Source: Prevotella sp. CAG:1031
Lineage (GTDB): Bacteria > Bacteroidota > Bacteroidia > Bacteroidales > Muribaculaceae
DNA length: 7,604 nucleotides
Direction of reading: 5' to 3'
Assembly: GCA_000431215.1 (NCBI GenBank)
Contig: HF985604.1
Span: 4,063-11,666 of the forward strand
Shown: positions 1 to 5,939 of the stretch, piece after piece
How positions within the stretch are numbered: position 1 is the first letter of the stretch
How the letters are laid out: every line of letters begins with the position of its first letter
Made by a program: the position numbers and the translations under genes
Notes under the pieces: generated by a model
What the model was told of the DNA's origin: nothing
Databases searched by the model: none
The model's input: only the letters and a program-made list of their open reading frames with translations

Positions 1-7
1 GAGCCGA

Positions 8-44
8 CAAAATGGCGAGCGGCCGCGGAATGCCCCGCGGCCGC
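8..44 (-). terminator. Putative intrinsic terminator closing the operon
   Basis: A perfect 10-bp inverted repeat, GCGGCCGCGG (19-28) and CCGCGGCCGC (35-44), encloses a 6-base loop. It begins about 27 bases past the stop of the transporter gene. Read on the minus strand, the stem is followed by TCGCCATTTTG, so the T-tract is short (four T) and displaced by six bases. The very GC-rich stem and its position after the last gene favour a terminator or a 3'-end stabilising hairpin. The weak T-tract leaves the mechanism open. What lies beyond position 1 cannot be seen. Confidence 0.55.
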
Positions 45-70
45 ACTATCGGTTGCCTGTTCTGCTTTTT

Positions 71-1099
71 TCAGAGGAAAGCGGGAGCCACGTAGCGGGC
101 GAGCGCCCATCCGCCGGCGATGAGCCATACAAACAGGATGAACGCCAGAATAAACGGCTTGGCACCGGCCTTCTTGAATTTGTCGATGCTTGTCTCTGCT
201 CCAAGTGCCGTCATGGCCATGGTGAGCAGGAAGGTGTCGATATATTCGATTATGTCGAGAACCGGCTGTGAGAGAAATCCGAACGAGTTGAATATGATAA
301 TTCCGAGGAAGCCGAGGGCAAACCATGGTATGGCGATCTTGCCTCCCTGGGCGGTTGTTCCGGCCGAACGGGCTTTGATGGCAACCCAGTAGCCCAGGGC
401 GAACAACACGGGAATCAGCAGCATCACTCGTATCATCTTGACGATAATGGCGACGTTCGACACCTCTGTGCCCATGGCGTTTCCGGCGCCTACGACGTGG
501 GCGACCTCATGGAGTGTTGAGCCGGTATAGATACCCATCTGGTTGGCGTCGAGGCCGAGCCAGCCGGCGCGATACATTATAGGATAGAGGAACATCGATA
601 TTGTTCCGAAGATTACAACCGTGGCGACTGCGACAGCGGTTTTGTAAGGCTTTGTCTGTATAGTCGACTCGGCTCCCAGAACGGCGGCGGCGCCGCAGAT
701 TCCGCTTCCTATAGATGTCAGCAGAGCTATGTCGGAGTCCATTTTCAGCAGCTTGCCTATATAGATGCCGCCGATGATTGTCACCATAACTATTATTACG
801 TCGACCATTATGCCGGCAACGCCGACATCCATAATGTCCTGGAAAGTCAGACGGAAACCGTAAAGAATGATGCCCAGGCGAAGCAGTTTCTTGGAGCAGA
901 ACTGAATGCCGGGCACCCATGTCTCAGGCAGATGGTTGCGCAGCGAGTTGGCGTAGAGCATACCGAGTATGATACCTATTATCATCGGGCTGAATGACAG
1001 CTCTTTGAAAATTTGCGCTCCGCCGATATAGAATGCGGCGCACGAGAACAGTCCTATCAGAAGGACGCCGTGAAGCATATTGGCGCGGGATGATTTCAT
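71..1099 (-). CDS. YeiH-family integral membrane protein, putative sulfate/sulfite exporter
   Basis: This 342-residue protein is almost entirely hydrophobic helices, about ten membrane segments, and belongs to the YeiH/UPF0324 family (Cons_hypoth698). Recognisable family blocks are LGIILYGFRLTFQDI (75-89), GSGICGAAAVLGAES (131-145), TGSTLHEVAHVVGAG (192-206) and TALGAETSIDKFKKAG (297-312). Length matches the family, and the start gives the usual short cytoplasmic N-terminus before the first helix. Family members are annotated as putative sulfate or sulfite exporters; the substrate is not certain. It is the last gene of the run, 20 bases after the second glycosyltransferase, and is followed by a GC-rich hairpin. 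It has no obvious role in glycan synthesis. It could be a housekeeping transporter transcribed by read-through, or it could handle a sulfur compound linked to the pathway. The family assignment is firm; the function is not. Confidence 0.9.
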   Translation of the reverse strand: MKSSRANMLHGVLLIGLFSCAAFYIGGAQIFKELSFSPMIIGIILGMLYANSLRNHLPETWVPGIQFCSKKLLRLGIILYGFRLTFQDIMDVGVAGIMVDVIIVMVTIIGGIYIGKLLKMDSDIALLTSIGSGICGAAAVLGAESTIQTKPYKTAVAVATVVIFGTISMFLYPIMYRAGWLGLDANQMGIYTGSTLHEVAHVVGAGNAMGTEVSNVAIIVKMIRVMLLIPVLFALGYWVAIKARSAGTTAQGGKIAIPWFALGFLGIIIFNSFGFLSQPVLDIIEYIDTFLLTMAMTALGAETSIDKFKKAGAKPFILAFILFVWLIAGGWALARYVAPAFL

Positions 1100-1119
1100 G
1101 TTTGTCAGGTTTGTTGGTG

Positions 1120-2304
1120 TTAATGATAAAGTTTTGTGAGTTTTTTATAGTAAGTATCTGCGTTAAAACGCGATATGGCGTTGTGCGATATGGCGTTGCG
1201 GTCGAATGTCATGTCCCACAGGCGTTCGGTTGCTTCCGACAGGGCGCGCGGGTTGCCCGATTCGAAGATGTCTCCGCTGACTCCCGGCTCGATGAGCTCG
1301 GGAATACCGCCTATGTCGGCTCCGAGGGTGGGGGTTCCCATGATCTGGGCTTCGATAACCGAAAGCGGATTGTTTTCGTAACATTCCGACGGCAGAACCA
1401 TCATTCGGGCGCGCCCGACAAGAACGCGGACGTCGGCCGGAGTGCGGAATCCGGCGAACACTACGTTCCGTACGGCTTTCGAGCGCAGCTCTGCCTCGAG
1501 CGGGCCGTTCCCGATGAGAATAAGCCGGCGCGAATTCATTGCCGCGGCCTCGACGAGTGTGCGCACCCCTTTTTCGCGCGACAGGCGTCCGACATAGCAG
1601 TAGTATGGCTCTGCGGTGAGGCTGTCGATGTCGGCCGACGTTGTCTCGGTGGAGGCAAGCCATCTGTCGGTGTCGATGAAGTTGTTGAGCACTGTCAGCT
1701 TTGTCGGGTCAAAGCCTCCGGCTTTCATATTTTCGGCCATGAAGGCGCTCGGACAGATGAACATGTCGACAGCGCGCTCCAGGCGCCGGCGGCTCCAGTG
1801 GCGGGCCTCACGGTAACCCACGGCCGACTGCAGTTTCGACCCTTTTATGCAGCTGTAGTCGAGACAGCCGCGCTTGTTGTCGCCGAAACAGCGCTGGCAG
1901 GGATTCATACCTCCGAGCATACAGTCGTAGCGCGGACAAAGAAGCTTGTAGTCATGGAGTGTCCACACGGTTCTGATGCCGCGCGCATGGGCCAGTTCGG
2001 CTATGACCGGCGAGATATGGGTGTGGATATTGTTGAGATGGACAACGTCGGGAGCGAAATCGTCGAGCAGCGCCGAGAATTTGCGGCGAACTTCGCGCGA
2101 TCCGAACGGACGCGTCAGCGCCATCAGGCGTGTCATGTTCTTCGGGAAGTACTTCTGCCATGGGGTCGGAAGGTTTTCGGGATAGTCCATGGCGAAGACC
2201 GCCACTTCGTGGCCCCTGTCGCGAAGCATTTGCTCGAGATTGAGGGCATATATGCAGTCGCCTCCGCGACGATAGTAGAATTTGTTGGCTATCAGTATCT
2301 TCAT
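1120..2304 (-). CDS. Family-4 glycosyltransferase (GT-B fold) with six-cysteine insert
   Basis: A 394-residue cytoplasmic or membrane-associated glycosyltransferase, expected to add a sugar from a nucleotide donor to a lipid-linked glycan. The N-terminal acceptor domain starts MKILIANKFYYRRGGD, with the glycine pair at 14-15. The C-terminal donor domain has VGRLSREKG (238-246) and the EX7E motif in SECYENNPLSVIEA (306-319), with E310 and E318 as the key pair, followed by GTPTLGADIGGIPELI. Between the domains, residues 123-152 hold six cysteines (123, 128, 136, 139, 147, 152) spaced like a structural metal site; similar Cys-rich inserts occur in other polysaccharide GT4 enzymes. The start overlaps the LicD stop as ATGA, implying translational coupling. 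A 15-bp tandem duplication lies near the C-terminus. Donor and acceptor sugars cannot be read from sequence. Confidence 0.93.
   Translation of the reverse strand: MKILIANKFYYRRGGDCIYALNLEQMLRDRGHEVAVFAMDYPENLPTPWQKYFPKNMTRLMALTRPFGSREVRRKFSALLDDFAPDVVHLNNIHTHISPVIAELAHARGIRTVWTLHDYKLLCPRYDCMLGGMNPCQRCFGDNKRGCLDYSCIKGSKLQSAVGYREARHWSRRRLERAVDMFICPSAFMAENMKAGGFDPTKLTVLNNFIDTDRWLASTETTSADIDSLTAEPYYCYVGRLSREKGVRTLVEAAAMNSRRLILIGNGPLEAELRSKAVRNVVFAGFRTPADVRVLVGRARMMVLPSECYENNPLSVIEAQIMGTPTLGADIGGIPELIEPGVSGDIFESGNPRALSEATERLWDMTFDRNAISHNAISRFNADTYYKKLTKLYH
1171..1200. repeat. 15-bp tandem duplication inside the glycosyltransferase gene
   Basis: Two adjacent copies, CGATATGGCGTTGTG (1171-1185) and CGATATGGCGTTGCG (1186-1200), differ at one base. 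On the coding strand they give the doubled peptide NAIS-H-NAIS-R about 15-20 residues before the end. The unit is a multiple of three, so the frame is kept. It is a small recent-looking duplication in the C-terminal helix, probably of no functional weight. Confidence 0.9.
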
Positions 2305-3101
2305 TTGCGATAAACTTCAACTATGGTGTGGGGTGAGCAACGCTCTCCTTCTGGAGGAAGTTTCATGTAGTCGCCGTAGATGGCTCTCAGGTAGGTGTCG
2401 TAACCGGCGATGGCCATCGCTTCGGTATCTTCGAATCTGATTCTCCTGATATTCTCGAAAAGGGTGCTTTCGAAGATGTCGCGTGAGCCTATCGTGCTTC
2501 CGGCATATCCCGAAAACTTCGCGCCCGGTTGTCCGCCGCGCATCTTCCTGTCGATTTTCAGGGCAAGACTGCGTGCGGTGAAAGGGAGCGACACCATTTT
2601 CGCTGCTATTATTCCGATTTTCTTGGCAAAGGAATTTTTTTTGGTCGGCCTGACGATTTTCGAGCGGTATAGAAGTTTCAGCCTCTTCATGGCGTCGACA
2701 TACTGGGCGCTTTCGATATGGCTGTCGAAGAGCGGATCGATAGGAAAGATGTCGATATTTACGCCTATGGGTTTCGTGGAGCTCTTTTCGACGAGTACTG
2801 TCGAGGTGTCTTCAATCTTGGCGTAGACGGCCGCATAGCTGTTGTCCGAGGCAAGGCAGTGCAGTCTCAGGCCGGCCGGCGCGGCGTCGTTGAATTTGTC
2901 GGTGAGGCGGTCGTAGTCGGCGCGCGGCATCAGCAGGTCGATGTCGTCGTCCCAGGGGATGAAGCCCCCGTGGCGCACGGCTCCTATCAGCGAGCCGTAG
3001 GCCAGCGAATAGCGCAGTCCGCGCTCGCGGCAGAAACTGTCGACCGCGCGCAGAATGTCGAGCTGTATCTTTTTTATGTCGGAAAGTTGTAGCGGTGTCA
3101 T
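2301..3101 (-). CDS. LicD-family phosphotransferase
   Basis: A 266-residue LicD-family protein. LicD enzymes have a nucleotidyltransferase-like fold and transfer a phospho-group, classically phosphocholine from CDP-choline, to a sugar of a surface glycan. The family signature is complete: YSLAYGSLIGAVRHGGFIP (31-49), the acidic metal-binding block WDDDIDLLMPRADYDRL (50-66), a second block GVNIDIFPIDPL (113-124), and the C-terminal YLRAIYGDYMKLPPEGER region. It has no signal peptide or membrane segment, so it should act in the cytoplasm. It overlaps the opine dehydrogenase upstream and the glycosyltransferase downstream by 4 bases each. With a LicC-like enzyme two genes upstream, the LicC/LicD pairing suggests transfer of a nucleotide-activated phospho-compound. 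The transferred group need not be choline: no choline kinase or transporter is in view. An A8 tract occurs at codons 154-156. Confidence 0.93.
   Translation of the reverse strand: MTPLQLSDIKKIQLDILRAVDSFCRERGLRYSLAYGSLIGAVRHGGFIPWDDDIDLLMPRADYDRLTDKFNDAAPAGLRLHCLASDNSYAAVYAKIEDTSTVLVEKSSTKPIGVNIDIFPIDPLFDSHIESAQYVDAMKRLKLLYRSKIVRPTKKNSFAKKIGIIAAKMVSLPFTARSLALKIDRKMRGGQPGAKFSGYAGSTIGSRDIFESTLFENIRRIRFEDTEAMAIAGYDTYLRAIYGDYMKLPPEGERCSPHTIVEVYRK
2635..2642 (-). repeat. A8 homopolymer in the LicD coding sequence
   Basis: The coding strand has eight consecutive A (T on the given strand) across codons 154-156, reading Lys-Lys-Asn. It is the longest homopolymer I noticed in an otherwise GC-rich window. 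Such a tract is a plausible site of slipped-strand or transcriptional slippage; a one-base change would truncate LicD near its middle. The present copy is in frame. Confidence 0.7.
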
Positions 3102-4117
3102 TGGCCGATGCAGCTTATTCCCCAGTCATAGACTTTCTTCATGACCGGCACGGGGAAGTTGTTTTTAGCGGCGGTGTGGATGATGAACCGCAGCCCGTAG
3201 GGGAAATCTTCCGTGAAATATCTGTTTGAGAAGTCGGGGACGAATCTGCCCGGTTCAGAAGCAGGCTTCATGGGCGCGGCGATATTGCGGAACGCTTCGA
3301 TAGAGCGGATCTTGGCCGTCAGGGTGGCGGCGTCGCTGACTTCGTAATAGTCGGTTATCGACGGAACGGCACCCTCTTTTATGCCTATATGCCGCAGCAG
3401 GGCCTGAAATTCCAGATCCATGTCGATGAGCAGCTGTGCGGCTTCGGTTGTCCAGCCTTCGTAGAATCCGGGCACTTTGTCGCAGGTCATGCCGGGGCGC
3501 CACGAGCCCCAGAGCGTGTAGAGTCGCGAGGGATGGAGAAGCGGGTTGCTGTTTGAGAGCGCTGCCTCATAGAAGCTGTCGAGAAGCTCCGTCGGAGTCT
3601 CGAAGAGTCTTTCGAAAAGGGCCCGGAGTTCTTCGGCGTGTTCGCTGTCGCAGCCCGTGACGGCGAGCTTCAGCAGGCTCTTGTAGCCTTTAAGCTCGGC
3701 ACTCTTGCCGTATTCTGTTATGCGGCTTATGAACGGCACGCGCTGGAATCCGAACAGCGTTGTCGACTCAGGCAGTGTCTCCATGGCCTCGAAGAAGAAC
3801 CCTGTGTTCGATATTATCGACCCCACTGGAACGCCCGGCCGCAGCCACGGTTTTATTTTCTTAAGTTCGGGGGCAATTGCGAATCCGGGGAGGCAGAGAA
3901 TAACGATGTCAGCGTCGGCCACCGCTTCGGCGGCGTCGGCCGTTACCCGTGTAAACCGTCCCGCAAACAGGCGTCCGTGGCTGTCGGTCACTTCGACGGT
4001 GTCGCTCCAGCGTTCGGGGCGACGTGTCATGACGGTTACTTCGCAGTCTTTTCGGGCGGCAAGAAATCCGGCTGTGACATGGCCGAGATTGCCCCCTCCG
4101 CAAACACAGATTTTCAT
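3098..4117 (-). CDS. Octopine/nopaline-type (opine) dehydrogenase
   Basis: A 339-residue NAD(P)-dependent opine dehydrogenase family protein. Enzymes of this family reductively condense the amino group of an amino acid with a 2-keto acid, or run the reverse reaction. The N-terminal Rossmann domain opens with the dinucleotide-binding motif CVCGGGNLGH (4-13), and DADIVILCLPGFA (68-80) ends a later strand. The C-terminal catalytic domain has SNSNPLLHPSRLY (188-200), where H195 aligns with the catalytic histidine described for the family and N191 is also conserved, and NRYFTEDFPYGL (298-309), the other family signature. Length is normal and no key motif is missing. The start overlaps the fusion gene stop by ATGA, and its own stop overlaps the LicD start the same way. 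It probably acts on the small molecule that the fusion enzyme and LicD handle, or makes a precursor. Ketopantoate reductase-like proteins share the Rossmann motif but lack the C-terminal signature. Substrates are unknown. Confidence 0.9.
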   Translation of the reverse strand: MKICVCGGGNLGHVTAGFLAARKDCEVTVMTRRPERWSDTVEVTDSHGRLFAGRFTRVTADAAEAVADADIVILCLPGFAIAPELKKIKPWLRPGVPVGSIISNTGFFFEAMETLPESTTLFGFQRVPFISRITEYGKSAELKGYKSLLKLAVTGCDSEHAEELRALFERLFETPTELLDSFYEAALSNSNPLLHPSRLYTLWGSWRPGMTCDKVPGFYEGWTTEAAQLLIDMDLEFQALLRHIGIKEGAVPSITDYYEVSDAATLTAKIRSIEAFRNIAAPMKPASEPGRFVPDFSNRYFTEDFPYGLRFIIHTAAKNNFPVPVMKKVYDWGISCIGQ

Positions 4118-5928
4118 TTTCCGAATTGTTTAAGGGCTTCGATAAGACGGGAATTGTCGGCGTGGTCGCGCACGGCGATACGCAGGAACTGACCTCCTTT
4201 GAGGCCCCCCTTGTCAGAGCAGTCGCGCAGCAGAATATCGTGGCGCTTCAGTGTGTCGATGACTATCTCGCGCGCTGTCAGCGGCGCTTTGACTTCGCAT
4301 AGGAAATAGTTTGCCTGAGAGTGGATCACTCGCAGGAAAGGAATCTCGCGTAGCCGCTTCTCGAAGTCGTTGCGCTCGGCGATGAATTTGTCGCAGGCGC
4401 GGAAGTAGTCTTTCTCGTATTTGGTGAATATCTGCATGAAATATTCGGCGAACGAGTTGATGTTCCAGATGCTTACCATCTTTTTGATGCGCGCTATCAG
4501 GGCCTCGTCGGCCGAGCAGAGTATTCCGAGGCGTATGCCGGGAACGCCGTAGCTCTTCGAGATGCTTTTCATGACGGCCATCGTCGGGTAGGCTTCGAGA
4601 ATGTCGTCGTGGAGCAGGCTGTTGTCGCGCCAGCCTTCCGAGAAGTCGACGAAACTTTCGTCGACAACGAGCCTGACGCCGTTGTCGGCACACCAGCCGG
4701 CGAGTCTCAGAACGTCGGCCTTCGGTATGAAGTTGCCCGACGGGTTGTCGGGGTTGATGAGCATTATGGTGTCGGCCCGGTTGCGCGAGAAGAAGTCGAT
4801 GAGGTCGTCGGCGCCGTAGCTGAAGTCGGGATTGTCGGGGGTGAAGGTCACCAGTGTCGCGCTGTCGCGGCGGTTGGGATATTCCTCGAAGGTGGGGCGC
4901 ACTATTCCGAGCGTCCCCGGAAGAATCTCCATCAGAGCCTTGATCAGCTCGGCGGCGCCGTTGCCCGGAACGATATACTTCTCGGCCACTCCCCAGCATT
5001 TCGAGGCGAGCAGAGTGTTGACTTTCATGCCCGAGGGATATTCGGCGATGAGGGTGGGGAAGAAGGCCTGCATCTCTTCGATAATGCGCGACGAGCTGAA
5101 ATAGGGGTTGACCAGATAGCAGAAGTCGAGCATGGCCGGGAACCGCCAGAAGCCTCCGTAGCGGCCGTAGTATTTGCGCAGAATGTGGTCTTCGTCGGCG
5201 AAGATGGCTTCGGCAATGTCGAGATCCTGCTTGTCGTCGATCTCATACCATTTCACATTGCCGACCGGAAGAGCTTTCAGATCGCCGCCGCCGAGGAAGG
5301 TTATGATGCGGAGCACGTTCTCGTAGTATTCGTTGTTGCCCAGCGCCTTCATGTAGGCGTCGAGAAACGGAATATACTTGTCGTTGAGAAATTCGCGCGA
5401 GAATTTATATATGTTGACGGTCTTGTAGTAGTCGGCGGTCTCTTCGTAGCGGAACGCCGCTTTTGGCACGAAGTTGACGATATTGAGGTCTTCGTCGATT
5501 CTGACCATAGTGCCGTCCATCCAGCTCTCGTATTTGGCCACCAGCGCCAGGTTGGGCAGAGGGTTGTCGAGAAGCAGGCTGAGCATCGTGTCGTCGAATA
5601 TCAGGTCGCTCTCAAGCAGAATAGTGTCGTCGGCGCGAAGCCATTCCTTGGCCAGCGCAAGCGAGTAGATATTGTTAGTGCGGTCATAGACGGGGTTCTC
5701 GACATATTCGATTCTGAGGCCGTAGCGCTCGTTGCCGAGATATTCCATCAGTTCGCGGCCATGATAGCCGACGACCATCACGAGTCTGTCGAGTCCGAGC
5801 GACGCGAGCTGTTTGATCATTCGGTCGATGAGGCGCGTGCCGTTGACTTCCACCATGCATTTGGTGTTGTTGCGGGTGTATTCGCCAAGGCGCTTGCCCA
5901 TTCCGGCGGCTAAGATCAGTGCTTGCAT
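4114..5928 (-). CDS. Bifunctional LicC-like nucleotidyltransferase / HisC-CobD-like PLP enzyme
   Basis: A 604-residue two-domain enzyme. Residues 1-245 are a LicC-like nucleotidyltransferase: LILAAGMGKRLGEYT (4-18) binds the nucleotide, K23 is the expected catalytic lysine, TNNIYSL (84-90) matches the NNFYSL of pneumococcal LicC as I recall it, ESDLIFD (106-112) supplies the metal ligand D108, and WYEIDDKQDL (227-236) supplies further acidic residues. Residues 250-604 are a fold-type I aminotransferase of the HisC/CobD class: YLVNPYF (271-277), VPGNGAAELIKAL (320-332), NPDNPSGN (391-398), VVDESFVDF (420-428, D422 for the cofactor nitrogen), SISKSYGVPGIRLG (454-467, K457 as Schiff-base lysine) and FLRIAVR (581-587, R583 for the substrate carboxylate). 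Both active sites look intact. It likely makes, by transamination or CobD-like decarboxylation, a phosphorylated amino compound and activates it, probably with CTP, for LicD. It starts 11 bases after the upstream glycosyltransferase. The architecture recalls PntC of phosphonate pathways, but the PLP class differs. Confidence 0.92.
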   Translation of the reverse strand: MQALILAAGMGKRLGEYTRNNTKCMVEVNGTRLIDRMIKQLASLGLDRLVMVVGYHGRELMEYLGNERYGLRIEYVENPVYDRTNNIYSLALAKEWLRADDTILLESDLIFDDTMLSLLLDNPLPNLALVAKYESWMDGTMVRIDEDLNIVNFVPKAAFRYEETADYYKTVNIYKFSREFLNDKYIPFLDAYMKALGNNEYYENVLRIITFLGGGDLKALPVGNVKWYEIDDKQDLDIAEAIFADEDHILRKYYGRYGGFWRFPAMLDFCYLVNPYFSSSRIIEEMQAFFPTLIAEYPSGMKVNTLLASKCWGVAEKYIVPGNGAAELIKALMEILPGTLGIVRPTFEEYPNRRDSATLVTFTPDNPDFSYGADDLIDFFSRNRADTIMLINPDNPSGNFIPKADVLRLAGWCADNGVRLVVDESFVDFSEGWRDNSLLHDDILEAYPTMAVMKSISKSYGVPGIRLGILCSADEALIARIKKMVSIWNINSFAEYFMQIFTKYEKDYFRACDKFIAERNDFEKRLREIPFLRVIHSQANYFLCEVKAPLTAREIVIDTLKRHDILLRDCSDKGGLKGGQFLRIAVRDHADNSRLIEALKQFGK

Positions 5929-5939
5929 ATCAGAGTTTT

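Noticed and set aside
19..71. Plus-strand terminator using the GC hairpin and the T run at 66-71
   Set aside because: The T run lies more than 20 bases from the stem, overlaps the transporter stop region, and no plus-strand gene leads into it within the window.
1033..2313. Long plus-strand open frame opposite the second glycosyltransferase
   Set aside because: It has no recognisable motif and is antisense to a gene with complete GT4 motifs. Long antisense frames are expected from GC-rich codon use.
4214..4999. Minus-strand frame of 261 codons inside the fusion gene
   Set aside because: Arg/Ser-rich frame-shadow of the PLP domain, with no motif of its own.
4609..5913. Long plus-strand open frame opposite the fusion gene
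   Set aside because: The translation is low-complexity (rich in V, E, G, A) without a family signature. The minus-strand gene carries two intact enzyme domains.
4114..5928. Assigning the fusion as PntC and the locus as phosphonate biosynthesis
   Set aside because: The PLP domain is HisC/CobD-like rather than class V AEP transaminase, and no PEP mutase or phosphonopyruvate decarboxylase gene is in the window.
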